A DNA stretch of 50,298 nt from Gemmatimonadota bacterium (GTDB taxonomy: Bacteria; Gemmatimonadota; Gemmatimonadetes; Gemmatimonadales; Gemmatimonadaceae): the NCBI GenBank assembly GCA_016218305.1, contig JACREJ010000001.1, positions 1 through 50,298 on the forward strand, in the 5' to 3' direction. The notes below the pieces were generated by a model that searched no databases, was not told the DNA's origin, and saw nothing but the letters and a program-made list of their open reading frames with translations. Each line of letters begins with the position of its first letter. Positions within the stretch are counted from its first letter, which is position 1. This document shows, one piece after another, positions 18,201-25,898 of this stretch. The translations under genes and the position numbers were made by a program.

Positions 18201-18318
18201 TCGCAACAACTTCAAGGACCCGGCGTTTGGCTCGCTCCTGTTCAACTTCGACGGAACGATCCGCAGCGGTCTCGGAGATCCGCGCCAGATGCAGCTCGGC
18301 GTGCGCTACTCGTTCTGA
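15280..18318 (+). CDS. TonB-dependent receptor with carboxypeptidase-regulatory N-domain (Oar-like)
   Basis: The start at 15280 gives 1012 residues with a signal peptide ending ASSLGAQ. Residues about 33-110 form a carboxypeptidase-regulatory (CarboxypepD_reg-like) beta-sandwich (GIIRGVVSDAAGAPINGATV). A plug domain follows, with GRNFLALTLLTPGV, ISNNVSVDGADYNNPFFGE and FGRSAGGFVNVVTKSGTN. The remainder is the 22-strand barrel, ending in LGVRYSF with the terminal Phe needed for outer-membrane assembly. Such proteins import large substrates such as oligosaccharides, peptides or siderophores in a TonB-driven way. No SusD partner or TonB/ExbBD genes lie nearby, so the substrate is open. Confidence 0.93.
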   Translation: MALFARRLASLVATAAVVLAATASSLGAQAQATTGIIRGVVSDAAGAPINGATVTLRNQQTNFTRVLQTSSTGIYVGTLLPLGSYEVTVRAIGHAPVARNNVAVRVGQVAEQTFKLERQAVELAAVVIGATATPVDVAKTEASARLNDAAVQGLPNNGRNFLALTLLTPGVAVAQGPDGDVLSVAGQKGISNNVSVDGADYNNPFFGEQRGGQRPAFTFNLDAVQEMVVTSQGANAEFGRSAGGFVNVVTKSGTNELKGTAHYFGKSSALSGQLKGNGVTLDPDFGQHQFGFTVGGPLKKDKLFYFLAYDQQSYSDTKQQNRPASAEFTKLKSFLSTQWGGALKDDFRPIDRTNDAQVFLAKLDWSINPRNLLSMKYNFTNSKQVNGTFDVDTWGASANAIENAYSNAFSGQLSTQISDNVSNEFRFQFAREDRPRDYDAPRLPNGRDFPDIAMDFGNAFRIGRPFFIPVEYYDTRIQLLNNVTWARGNHLFKAGGEINAVSSNQTFIGFANGRFIFSSVDGFINYSKFGNGYVECSGGTTSTTGACPTGASITGPVLLYLQQAGVGGRTVEESGTQKIPQTDMSLFIQDTWKPTPRLTINYGLRWEGEKQPDVLTDPSKVFFAGFIGKTVTNAKGTFAFPSDGTIPSDYGMFQPRLGLAWDRNGDGTEVVRASAGIYHARVAALNFAAVRNNNGSIGQTMFRNSALTGILGAPPAIENLLPAPGANQAPWQPGVFVVDKNFRNPRTISTSLAYERALGTTGLTGSASYTYAKSDRLTRFVNRNDAVFGNPWSTGLAGGNGIGDLTTVESTAESKYSGLTVGLARRQAKDWVFDANYTISWDRSNDDNERDPFTFRYARADRLDDEWGYSDRDQRHRFNAFVLTSLGYNVTMNNRFTYTSASPMSAKCGTNNKATSDRAASAAERICPNGTILERNTLRRRNEYASWDLRFARPVKVGTGNSAELIFEVFNVLGRNNFKDPAFGSLLFNFDGTIRSGLGDPRQMQLGVRYSF

Positions 18319-18339
18319 CCGCCTGACCCGTCGCATCGG

Positions 18340-18372
18340 CGAGCCCGGCAGGCGTCACGCCTGCCGGGCTCG
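18340..18372. terminator. Strong hairpin after the TonB receptor gene
   Basis: A perfect 15-bp stem with a 3-base loop (CGAGCCCGGCAGGCG, TCA, then its reverse complement) lies 22 bp after the receptor stop and before the convergent DinB gene. It can act on both strands. A U-tract is missing, which is common in very GC-rich genomes. Confidence 0.7.
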
Positions 18373-18403
18373 TGCGTTGCATCCCCGGAACGGACTGCGC
18401 ACG

Positions 18404-18943
18404 CTACGCCTCGGGGCCCTCGCGCCGAATCGGTCCCGGAGGTTGCGGCGGGAGATCCGGGTGCCACCAGTGATCCGGAGCGGCGGGGTCGGACTGACGC
18501 TCGCTGACGTTTTCAGCGTGTATCACCGCGTGGATGAAGTTCTCCGACGGAACCGGCGCGCCGACCAGCCGGCGCAGCATGGCCAGCTGCCCCGCATGCG
18601 TCATCGCGTCAGACAGCGGCCCTTGCAGCAACTGCTCATCCGTGAGGCGTGCCGTCAGCGTCTGATCGGCCAGATCGGCGGAGAGCGCGGCGAGCATCGC
18701 GTGAAAGCGCACGACTTCCTCCGCCAAGGTCGCGACGGGCGGTGGCGCATACTCCCCGCCGTGAAAGAAGGTGCGCGCGTATCCCACGAGCCCCGTCATG
18801 TGCCACATCAACTCGTGCGGGGAGCGGGCCGTGGGGCTGGCGCGGTACTCGCCGAAACCATCGGGCGCGCCACGCAGCGCCTTCTGCGTGCGATACGCCA
18901 GCGCCGCAAGGAAATGCCGCAGCAGGCGACGAGATTCCGTCAT
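18404..18943 (-). CDS. DinB family protein
   Basis: The start at 18943 (MTESRRLLRHF) gives 179 residues. The DinB/YfiT four-helix-bundle pattern is visible: an LxxHxxG-type helix LMWHMTGLVGYARTFF and the late MTHAGQLAMLRRLVG. These supply the histidine metal ligands of the putative triad. Members are putative metal-dependent hydrolases or thiol transferases, mostly uncharacterised and often stress-related. It lies between convergent and tandem genes with no clear functional partner. Confidence 0.75.
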   Translation of the reverse strand: MTESRRLLRHFLAALAYRTQKALRGAPDGFGEYRASPTARSPHELMWHMTGLVGYARTFFHGGEYAPPPVATLAEEVVRFHAMLAALSADLADQTLTARLTDEQLLQGPLSDAMTHAGQLAMLRRLVGAPVPSENFIHAVIHAENVSERQSDPAAPDHWWHPDLPPQPPGPIRREGPEA

Positions 18944-19034
18944 GTCGGGTCTGCCATTCGCATGCGCCACTCCCCTCCGTTGGCTGATACGGGGCGTGCG
19001 TACCCCAGACGCGGGTCGCCCCACGTCGCGCGCG

Positions 19035-19832
19035 CTACCACTTCGCCTGCGACCCCCACATGCTGTGTGGGATCGCAAAGACCACCATGGTCACGATCGT
19101 CGCGATGATGACGGCGAGCTTGGCCTGGCGCCCTCCGCGCATCCGAAGCGCGGCCAGGATCCAGGACACGCCCGCGATGAGCGTCTTGTTGTCCGTCAGG
19201 TCGTAGCCGAACGGGACGCCCGTCCAGTAGGCGTCGAACGCGTGCTTCTGCACGATCGGCCCAAGCACGAAGCCGCCCAACAGGAGCAGCGCCGTGGTCG
19301 TGAATCCCCAGCGTCGCGTGTCGCCGCCGCCGACCGCCGCGAAGAGCGCGCGCATCGCGAACAACATGCCGAAGAACATGCACAGGACGTGAGGAATGAG
19401 GACCCACATCGGCACGTCGCCCTTGAAGCGGGTGATCGCGGGCTGTTCCGGGAATGACACGGCCTCTGCACCGCGCGTGAGCGTCACGCGGTACGCGAGC
19501 TTGCCGGCCATGGGCATCAGCGGCTCGGGTGGCGGCGGGAGGACCATGGAAAGCACGTCGCCCTCGCGCCACATCTGCTCCGTGATCCACGCGTCGTCGG
19601 TCGGGAAGCGCCGCCATTCCACCGTACCGGTCACTGCGGTATCCGCCACCGTCACCGTCACTGGCTGGCGCCCGGTGATCGAATGCGTGCGCAGCAGCGT
19701 GAGCGTGATCGCCTGCCCACCCAGTTCCACGCTGCCGCGCGCCGGATATGTCGGACCGGTCCGGCGCTGGTAAATGGCCGCGATCAGCGTGATGACGACC
19801 GCCAGGGTCCACTGCACCCAGGGCTTGCGCAT
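19035..19832 (-). CDS. Multi-pass membrane protein, unknown function
   Basis: The protein has 265 residues. An N-terminal membrane segment (about 8-22) is followed by a periplasmic or extracytoplasmic beta-rich domain (about 25-140). At least three further membrane helices follow: WVLIPHVLCMFFGMLFAMRALF, FTTTALLLLGGFVLGPIVQ and AVIIATIVTMVVFAIP. WTGVPFGYDLTDNKTLIAGVSW between the last two helices looks conserved in type. I do not recognise a named family. It follows etfA by 6 bp, so it is probably co-transcribed with etfBA and may have a role in that electron-transfer pathway. Confidence 0.7.
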   Translation of the reverse strand: MRKPWVQWTLAVVITLIAAIYQRRTGPTYPARGSVELGGQAITLTLLRTHSITGRQPVTVTVADTAVTGTVEWRRFPTDDAWITEQMWREGDVLSMVLPPPPEPLMPMAGKLAYRVTLTRGAEAVSFPEQPAITRFKGDVPMWVLIPHVLCMFFGMLFAMRALFAAVGGGDTRRWGFTTTALLLLGGFVLGPIVQKHAFDAYWTGVPFGYDLTDNKTLIAGVSWILAALRMRGGRQAKLAVIIATIVTMVVFAIPHSMWGSQAKW

Positions 19833-19838
19833 GGGGTG

Positions 19839-20822
19839 TTACGCTCCGGCCTTCACCTGCTTCACCGCCTCGGTGAGCACCGGCAGCACGTCCATGACAT
19901 CGCCCACGATGCCATAATCGGCCGCCTTGAAGATCGGCGCTTCCTTGTCCTTGTTGATCGCAACGATCGTCTTGGACGTTCGCATGCCGGCGAGGTGCTG
20001 GATCGCGCCCGAGATGCCGCATGCCACGTACAGGTCAGGGCTCACGAGCCGTCCCGTCTGCCCGATCTGGTCCGCGTGCGGACGCCAGCCGTCATCGGTC
20101 ACGGCGCGCGTCGCGCCCACCGCGGCGTTGCCGAAGGCGGCCGCGAGGTCCTCGACGAGCTTGAAGTTCGCGGCCTCCTTCAGGCCGCGGCCGCCGGCGA
20201 TGATCACCGGCGCCTCCCCAAGGTCGATCTTCCCGCCCGCCGCCTTCTCGGTCAGCGTCACCTTCACGCGCACGGCCGCCGGATCTCCGGCGGGAACGAG
20301 CGCCTCAACCGCCCCTGCCTTGGCGTTCTCCACCGGGAGCACGGCGCCGGCACGCAGCGAGATCAGCGCCGGCGTGGCCTTGAGCACGAAGCGCTGCACG
20401 ATCTTGTTGGTGTAGCCCGGATGGGCCACGGCCACCGCATCGGCAGCGAACGCGAACTCCGTGACATCGGAGGCGTAGGCGAGCTTCAGCTTCGCGGCGA
20501 CGCGCGCCACGAGGTCGTGCCCCAGCGCGCTCGCCGCGAAGAACGCGGCGCGATAGCCGGTGCCGAGGCGCGCGGCCAGCGCGGCCGTGAGCGCTTCGGG
20601 GTTGTAGTTGGCGAACGCGTCGTGCTCGAGGACGAGCACCACGTCAGCGCCGTGCGCGGCGAGCTTCGCCGCATGCTGGGCGATGCCCGGGGCGCCGGCC
20701 AGCACGGCGTGGACCTGGCCGCCCGTGGCATCGGCCACGCGGCGGGCCGCCGTGACGGTCTCGAGCCCGGCGCGGCGCAGCTCGCCGAGGCGCGTTTCGG
20801 AGAATGCGAGAATGTTCGTCAT
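19839..20822 (-). CDS. etfA: Electron transfer flavoprotein, alpha subunit
   Basis: The start at 20822 overlaps the etfB stop by one base (TAATG) and gives 327 residues. The C-terminal FAD-binding domain carries GGRGLK, GATRAVTDDGWRPHADQIGQTG, LYVACGISGAIQHLAGM and VAINKDKEAPIFKAADYGIVGD, all classical EtfA motifs. With EtfB it accepts electrons from acyl-CoA dehydrogenases and passes them to a quinone reductase; the EMO protein at 13022-15043 is the likely acceptor. It is the second gene of etfBA. Confidence 0.96.
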   Translation of the reverse strand: MTNILAFSETRLGELRRAGLETVTAARRVADATGGQVHAVLAGAPGIAQHAAKLAAHGADVVLVLEHDAFANYNPEALTAALAARLGTGYRAAFFAASALGHDLVARVAAKLKLAYASDVTEFAFAADAVAVAHPGYTNKIVQRFVLKATPALISLRAGAVLPVENAKAGAVEALVPAGDPAAVRVKVTLTEKAAGGKIDLGEAPVIIAGGRGLKEAANFKLVEDLAAAFGNAAVGATRAVTDDGWRPHADQIGQTGRLVSPDLYVACGISGAIQHLAGMRTSKTIVAINKDKEAPIFKAADYGIVGDVMDVLPVLTEAVKQVKAGA

Positions 20823-21574
20823 TAGAGCACCTTCGCCTCTTCCTTGAGGAGACGGACGAGTTCGGGGACGGCGTCCTTCCCCTCGCCAACAATGCGCCCC
20901 GCGGCCCGCTCGGCCGGAAGCTCCATCTTCTCCAGCTGGTAGTTGATGGCGCCAAGCTGCGCCGGCTTCACCTCGAGCGGCTTCTTCTTGGCGGCCATGA
21001 TCCCCTTGAGCGAGGGGTAGCGCGCCCGCGCGATCCCCTCGTCGATGGTGACGACTGCCGGCAGCGGGCACTCGATCAGCTCATAGGCGCCCTCGAGCTC
21101 GCGCCGCGCCTTCACGACGCCGCTCTCGACGTTGAGCTGGGAGATGGCGCTGATGACCGGGAGGCCGAGCAGTTCCGCGAGGAAGATCCCCGTGGACCGG
21201 TTCTGCGTATCCACCGCCATGCGCCCGCAGAGGATGAGGTCGTAGCCGCCGTCCTTCAGCTCCGCGGCGAGCGCCGTGGCGACAGCGAGGCCGTCGCTGA
21301 CTGGGGCATCGTGTTTGAGCTGCACGGCCCGGTGCGCGCCCATGGAGAGCGCCTTGCGCAGCGTCTCCTGCACGACGTCGGGGCCGAGCGAAATGACGGT
21401 CACTTCGCCGGCACCGAGCTTCTCGGTGATCTGAATGGCCACCTCGGCAGCGTAGCCGTCGAAGTCGGACATGTCGTACTTGAGTCCGGCCTCGTCGATG
21501 CCAGTGCCCGACGCGGCGATCTTGAAGCGCCCTTCCATGTCAGGAACGCGCTTGATGCACACGGCCAATTTCAC
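20822..21574 (-). CDS. etfB: Electron transfer flavoprotein, beta subunit
   Basis: The protein has 250 residues with a GTG start at 21574, preceded by GAGGGA at about 8 bases. Family motifs are VCIKRVPD at the N-terminus, MSDFDGYAAEVAIQ, AVDTQNRSTGIFLAELLGLP (AMP-binding site) and the late RYPSLKGIMAAKKKPLE recognition-loop region. It forms the ETF heterodimer with EtfA. The upstream 253-bp region holds a heptad repeat array and the divergent SDR gene. Confidence 0.96.
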   Translation of the reverse strand: MKLAVCIKRVPDMEGRFKIAASGTGIDEAGLKYDMSDFDGYAAEVAIQITEKLGAGEVTVISLGPDVVQETLRKALSMGAHRAVQLKHDAPVSDGLAVATALAAELKDGGYDLILCGRMAVDTQNRSTGIFLAELLGLPVISAISQLNVESGVVKARRELEGAYELIECPLPAVVTIDEGIARARYPSLKGIMAAKKKPLEVKPAQLGAINYQLEKMELPAERAAGRIVGEGKDAVPELVRLLKEEAKVL

Positions 21575-21632
21575 CGTGAAATCCCTCGGTTGGAGTGCGC
21601 TTGGAAGCTACAGGGTTGCGGGGCGGATCGGC

Positions 21633-21674
21633 AGATGGCGGATGGTTGAGGGTGGACGGTGGACGGTGGACGCG
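21633..21674 (+). repeat. Heptad array upstream of etfB
   Basis: Six in-phase 7-mers are present: AGATGGC, GGATGGT, TGAGGGT, GGACGGT, GGACGGT and GGACGCG. Unlike the other arrays this one does not follow a stop codon. It lies 59 bp upstream of the etfB start codon, between divergent genes. Confidence 0.8.
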
Positions 21675-21778
21675 ACGGCGCGGGGTCGGCGGCCGCCACC
21701 CGCCGCGCGTCCGGCTAGCGGTGGCCCGATGGGGCCCTCTGCTCCATCTTTGGACGCCGTCCCATCGCCAATCATCAT

Positions 21779-21826
21779 CGCGAATCCGAATCCTCGATCC
21801 GAATCCGCGCTCCCAATCCCGAATCG
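21779..21826 (+). repeat. Imperfect GAATCC-type repeat before the SDR start
   Basis: The 48 bases before the SDR start are made of imperfect 6-7-base units of the type CGAATCC, GAATCCT, CGATCC, GAATCCG, CCAATCC and CGAATCG. They leave no recognisable Shine-Dalgarno sequence for the SDR gene. It is unclear whether they relate to the heptad family. Confidence 0.5.
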
Positions 21827-21827
21827 C

Positions 21828-22598
21828 ATGCCCCTCGCTCTCATCACCGGCGCCTCTGCCGGCATCGGCCGCACCTTCGCCGAGGCGCTGGCCCGGCGTG
21901 GCTACGACCTCATCCTGGTCGCCCGCTCGACGGGGCGCATCGAGACGCTGGCGCGCCAACTCGCTGAGCGGCACCACGTCAGCGCGGAGGCATGGACGGC
22001 CGATCTGGCCACGGACGATGGCCGCGAGGACGTGGCGACGCGCCTCGCCGCCCTGCCCCGGCTCGACCTGCTCGTCAACAACGCCGGCTTCGCGACCACC
22101 GGGAAGCTCCAGAAGATCCCACTCGGCCCGCAGATGGATATGCTGCGGGTGCACGTCCTGGCGCCCATGCGGCTGTGCCACGCGGCGTTGCCGCGGATGG
22201 TCGCGCACGGCGCTGGCGCGATCATCAACGTCAGTTCCATCGCCGGTTTCCTGTTCGGCCCCGGCAACGTCAACTACTCCGCCACCAAGGCCTACCTGAC
22301 GTCGTTCTCCCTCGGACTCGACACCGAGGTGCGGAGCGCCGGCGTGCGCGTGCAGGCGCTCTGCCCCGGCTTCACGCACACGGAGATCCACGCGGAGATG
22401 CCGCACGTGAAGCAGCAGATCCCTGGGTGGATGTGGGGGAAGGCCGAGGACGTCGTGGAGGCCTCGCTGCGGCAGCTCGAGCGCAGCGGTCCCGTGATCT
22501 GCGTCCCGGGCCTGCTCAACAAGGTGATGTGGCGGGTGCTGGTCATGATACCCAGTGGCCTGCGAAGCAGGCTGGCGGTGAGGCGGAAGCGGAGCTGA
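21828..22598 (+). CDS. Short-chain dehydrogenase/reductase
   Basis: The start at 21828 gives 256 residues. The cofactor motif TGASAGIG lies at 7-14, NNAG at 84-87, the catalytic serine in INVSSIAG near 137, and Y150/K154 in YSATK. VARS after the second strand suggests NADP(H) preference. This is a classical SDR of the YqjQ/DltE-like, fatty-acyl or sterol-type group; the substrate cannot be told from sequence. The C-terminus (WRVLVMIPSGLRSRLAVRRKRS) may be membrane-associating. It is convergent with the M28 peptidase gene. Confidence 0.9.
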   Translation: MPLALITGASAGIGRTFAEALARRGYDLILVARSTGRIETLARQLAERHHVSAEAWTADLATDDGREDVATRLAALPRLDLLVNNAGFATTGKLQKIPLGPQMDMLRVHVLAPMRLCHAALPRMVAHGAGAIINVSSIAGFLFGPGNVNYSATKAYLTSFSLGLDTEVRSAGVRVQALCPGFTHTEIHAEMPHVKQQIPGWMWGKAEDVVEASLRQLERSGPVICVPGLLNKVMWRVLVMIPSGLRSRLAVRRKRS

Positions 22599-22603
22599 GA
22601 AAC

Positions 22604-22693
22604 AGATAGGAGATGGAAGATGGGGGATGGGAGATGGTCTCGAGCGCCATCAACATCTCCCTTCGCCCATCTCCCATCTCCCATCTCCAATCA
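22604..22693. repeat. Opposed heptad arrays between convergent genes
   Basis: After the SDR stop the plus strand carries AGATAGG, AGATGGA, AGATGGG, GGATGGG and AGATGGT (22604-22638). After the M28 peptidase stop the minus strand carries the same type of unit, seen on plus as CCCTTCG, CCCATCT, CCCATCT and CCCATCT (22659-22686), with flanking degenerate copies. Each array reads RGAYGGN in the sense of its own gene. Being inverted, they could form a hairpin of about 14 bp or more and serve as a bidirectional terminator. Confidence 0.8.
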
Positions 22694-22718
22694 GCGTTCG
22701 CAGTCTCGGTACTCCGCC

Positions 22719-24386
22719 CTACTTCTTCAACGACGCCTCCCGCACCGCACGGAACTCATTGCCCGGCCTCCACTGCGGCCACGTCGGCGCGATCGCCACG
22801 CGATAGCCGATCCTGTAGTACAACTGCGCGTCCTGCACCGCCCCCGAGATGTCCCAATCGGGCTTGATGTCGTCGGACGGCTTGTGGTAGTGGTTGGCCA
22901 CGTACTCGGCGCGCTTCTGCATGCCGTACGTCGAGTCCTTGCCGACAAAGGTGATGCCTGAACCCGGGTAGAACGCCGGCACGCCGACCTTGGCGAAGTT
23001 GAAGTGATCGGAGCGGTAGTAGTATCCCTTTTCCGGCTCGGCATCGGGGACGAGCACGCGACCGCCCTGCTCATCCGCCGCGGCACGCGCGTAGTCGTCG
23101 AGGTCAGACGCGCCGTAGCCCATCACGACGATGTCCGACGTCTTTCCCCACGTGTTCAGGCCATCCATGTTGATGACCGCCACCGTCTTCTCGATCGGGT
23201 ACAACGGGTTCGTCGCATAGTACTGCGACCCGAGCAGGCCCTGCTCTTCCGCGGTCACCGACAGGAAGAGGACCGACCGCTTCGGCGGTGCGAGCATCGC
23301 GAAGGCCTTGGCGATGGTCAGCAGCCCCGCCACGCCCGTGGCGTTGTCCGACGCGCCGTTGTAGATCGAGTCGCCGTTCACCTTGGCGCCGATCCCGAAG
23401 TAGTCCCAGTGGGCGTTGTAGAGCACATACTCGTTCTTGAGCGTCGAGTCGCTGCCCTCGACCTTCGCGATGAAGTTGCGCGAATCGATGGTGCGCATCT
23501 TGTTCCGCAGCGACAGGCTCGCGGTGACGCCGAGCGGCACCGGTGCGAACTCCTTGGTGGCAGCCGTCGCCTTGAGCGAGTCGAAGTCCTGCCCGGCCAT
23601 CGCGAACAGTGCCTTGGCCTGGTCGAGCGTGATCCATCCCTCGACGCTGCTGCGCCCCATGTTCTTGTCGGGTGTCACAAGGTCAAACTGCTCCGCGACC
23701 TTGCCCTGTACGACGGCGAATGGATACCCCGCGGGCTCCGTCTCGTGCACGATCAGGACGCCCGCCGCCTTGTGCTTCATCCCCTGCTCGTACTTGTACG
23801 TCCAGCGGCCGTAGTAGGTCATCCGCTTGCCGCCGAACACCGCCGTGTCAGCCACCGGCGGATCGTTGACGAGGACGACCATCGTCTTCCCCGTCAGGTC
23901 CACGCCCTTGAAGTCGTCCCAGCCAAACTCCGGCGCCTCGATGCCGTAGCCGACGAAGACGAGCGGTGAGTTGTTCAGCGCCGCCGACGGGCTCACGTGC
24001 TTGGTCCACGCGACGAAGTCGTCGCGCCACTTCAGCGACTGCCTGGCGCCGCCCTTGGCGAACGTGAGCGTCGGGCTGTTCGTGACGGTGATGCCGACCA
24101 GCGGCACCTTCTGGAAGTACGTGCCGTCCGGGTTGCCCGGCTTCAGCCCCATCCCCGAGAACATCGCCTCGATGTACGCGGCCGTCCGCTCCTCACCGAG
24201 CGTTCCTGGCGCGCGGCCGAGCAGCGAGTCGTCCGCGAGCACCCGGATGTGGTGCATCATCATCGCCGTATCGATGGCGGCGATCCCATCGCCCGGGATC
24301 TTCGTCTTGAACGGGTCGGCTTCGCCGCCGCAGGCGACTGCCAGCGTGGCGGCGAGCACGAGTGAACGTCGAATTGAAGTGTTCAA
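22719..24386 (-). CDS. M28 family aminopeptidase, lipoprotein-like, with PA insert
   Basis: The chosen TTG start at 24386 has a GAGG-type site in front and starts a signal sequence with an LAVAC lipobox; it gives 555 residues. The M28 zinc site can be followed: NAHWDYFG (His), GASDNATG (Asp), TAEEQGLLGS (Glu pair), VINMDG (Asp) and HYHKPSDD (His). A protease-associated domain is inserted at about residues 110-260. The enzyme should release N-terminal amino acids from peptides in the periplasm or on the outer membrane. It is convergent with the SDR gene and separated from the upstream hydroxylase gene by a heptad array. Confidence 0.88.
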   Translation of the reverse strand: MNTSIRRSLVLAATLAVACGGEADPFKTKIPGDGIAAIDTAMMMHHIRVLADDSLLGRAPGTLGEERTAAYIEAMFSGMGLKPGNPDGTYFQKVPLVGITVTNSPTLTFAKGGARQSLKWRDDFVAWTKHVSPSAALNNSPLVFVGYGIEAPEFGWDDFKGVDLTGKTMVVLVNDPPVADTAVFGGKRMTYYGRWTYKYEQGMKHKAAGVLIVHETEPAGYPFAVVQGKVAEQFDLVTPDKNMGRSSVEGWITLDQAKALFAMAGQDFDSLKATAATKEFAPVPLGVTASLSLRNKMRTIDSRNFIAKVEGSDSTLKNEYVLYNAHWDYFGIGAKVNGDSIYNGASDNATGVAGLLTIAKAFAMLAPPKRSVLFLSVTAEEQGLLGSQYYATNPLYPIEKTVAVINMDGLNTWGKTSDIVVMGYGASDLDDYARAAADEQGGRVLVPDAEPEKGYYYRSDHFNFAKVGVPAFYPGSGITFVGKDSTYGMQKRAEYVANHYHKPSDDIKPDWDISGAVQDAQLYYRIGYRVAIAPTWPQWRPGNEFRAVREASLKK

Positions 24387-24478
24387 AGGACACCTGCCTC
24401 TGTATTTGAGTATGCCTCGAGAGATACCACGTACTGCTACGCCCAACGTGGAGGGACTGCTGTAGCGGCCCTCCGCCC

Positions 24479-24547
24479 GCCATCTGCACCTGCCATCCAC
24501 CGTCTACCGTCTGCCATCGGCCACCTGCCACCTGCCATCTGCCTCAC
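24479..24547 (-). repeat. Heptad array starting at a stop codon
   Basis: On plus the units are GCCATCT, a 6-base GCACCT, GCCATCC, ACCGTCT, ACCGTCT, GCCATCG, GCCACCT, GCCACCT, GCCATCT and GCCTCAC. The last unit contains the stop codon (24544-24546) of the membrane hydroxylase gene. In the sense of that gene the array reads RGAYGGY and begins at its stop. It fills nearly half of the 157-bp gap to the M28 gene. Confidence 0.88.
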
Positions 24548-25854
24548 TGCATGATCGGCGCCGGCGAGTTCTCCGTCAGGAATCCCCGGCGCGGAATGAA
24601 CCACGCCAGGGACCCCACCACCGCCACGGCGGTGAGCACCGCGAACCAGCTGGGCACCACCTGCGTCCGCCACAGCACCGCCGTCGCCGCACCGAGCACG
24701 ACGAGGCGCGAGGTCTCCAGCGGCGCCGCCCACTGTTCCGCCTCGAAGATCCCGCCGATGGACGTCAGCGAGATGGCGACGTAGAAGCCGCCCGCCGCGA
24801 GCTGCGCCATGGGGATCGTGGTCGCGCCGGCGAGCAGGACGAACGTCGCGCTCAGCGCACACACGAAGTGGAACAGTCCATACGCCGCCAGGGCCCCGGG
24901 GATCTTCGGGTCGTACCGCTCGAATGACTCCCGGCGGACCTCGCGCGGCATGACGCGTCCGCCCAGGCGCTCGGGACGCCAGCCCGGCGGACCGAAGACG
25001 TACATCCACCGCTCACGCCACGACGCTGCCGTCCACGCGGACTTCAGGATGTCCCAGAAGACGTGCACGTTGGCCCAGAGCGGGTTCCAGCTCCGCAACG
25101 GGTGCGTCAGCCCGTACACCGGTTCTTCCTCCTCGACGACGAACGTGCCGAACAGGCGGTCCCACGTGATGAACACGCCCGCATAGTTCCTGTCCTGGTA
25201 CTTCGGGTTCACGCCGTGGTGCACCCGGTGGTGCGACGGCGTGTTCAGGACGTACTCGGCGACGCGTCCGAGCTTCCCCACGGCACGCGTGTGGATCCAG
25301 AACTGGTACACGAGGTTGATCGCGTTGCACGCGACGAACAGCTGCCACGGCATGCCGAGCACGGCCAGCGGCGCGTAGAAGATCCACGAGAACAGCCCGT
25401 GCAGCGAACTCTGCCGCAGGGCGACGGCGAGGTTGTACTCCTCGCTCGAGTGGTGCACCACGTGCCCGGCCCAGAGCACGTTGATCTCGTGCGCGTAGCG
25501 ATGGCTGAAGTAGTAGGCGAGGTCCACGAGGACGAACGCCGCGGCCCAGCTGACGAACTCGGGACCGCGCACGCCGAACCAGGGAAAGGCGTCAGCGCCG
25601 TAGAACGGCTGCCCGGACGGCCATGCCGGCAACCCGAACCACCTCTGCAGCGTCCACCGCTCGCCGATCCAGATGAAGATCCCGATCGAGAAGAGCTTGG
25701 TGAAGACCCCGCTGATCTGCGACAGGATGCCGCACGAGAGGTCGGAGATCGAATCGTTGAGGCGAAGCAGGTGTTTCCCCGACCACGCCGAGTAGGCAAT
25801 CTCCACCCCAATCAACAGGAAAAAGAACGGGATGGAGTAGAGAATGATGCCCAC
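24544..25854 (-). CDS. Sterol desaturase/fatty-acid hydroxylase family membrane protein (AGMO-like)
   Basis: The protein has 436 residues with a GTG start at 25854. The di-iron histidine motifs are complete: HRYAH, HVVHH, an isolated H in WIHTR, and HHRVHH. Multiple membrane helices precede and surround them. The extra C-terminal 130 residues with three or four helices resemble bacterial homologues of alkylglycerol monooxygenase rather than the shorter sterol desaturases. The reaction is oxygen-dependent hydroxylation or cleavage of a lipid; the substrate is unknown. The upstream neighbour is an acyl-CoA dehydrogenase, and the gap between them is an exact four-copy 11-bp repeat. Confidence 0.87.
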   Translation of the reverse strand: MGIILYSIPFFFLLIGVEIAYSAWSGKHLLRLNDSISDLSCGILSQISGVFTKLFSIGIFIWIGERWTLQRWFGLPAWPSGQPFYGADAFPWFGVRGPEFVSWAAAFVLVDLAYYFSHRYAHEINVLWAGHVVHHSSEEYNLAVALRQSSLHGLFSWIFYAPLAVLGMPWQLFVACNAINLVYQFWIHTRAVGKLGRVAEYVLNTPSHHRVHHGVNPKYQDRNYAGVFITWDRLFGTFVVEEEEPVYGLTHPLRSWNPLWANVHVFWDILKSAWTAASWRERWMYVFGPPGWRPERLGGRVMPREVRRESFERYDPKIPGALAAYGLFHFVCALSATFVLLAGATTIPMAQLAAGGFYVAISLTSIGGIFEAEQWAAPLETSRLVVLGAATAVLWRTQVVPSWFAVLTAVAVVGSLAWFIPRRGFLTENSPAPIMQ

Positions 25855-25898
25855 TGTTGTTTCTCTGTTGTCTCTCTGTTGTTTGTCTGTTGCTTCTC
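25855..25898 (-). repeat. Four-copy 11-bp repeat filling an intergenic gap exactly
   Basis: On plus the units are TGTTGTTTCTC, TGTTGTCTCTC, TGTTGTTTGTC and TGTTGCTTCTC. The four copies span every base between the gcdH stop (25899-25901) and the GTG start (25852-25854) of the hydroxylase gene. In the mRNA sense the unit is GAGAAACAACA, whose GAGA may serve as the ribosome-binding site. The same unit occurs at 48172-48215. Confidence 0.9.

Noticed and set aside
15241-18336. A 1031-codon open frame antisense to the TonB receptor gene
   Set aside because: It is rich in His/Arg/Val with no domain pattern and covers a clear TonB receptor on the other strand. Long antisense frames are expected at this GC content.
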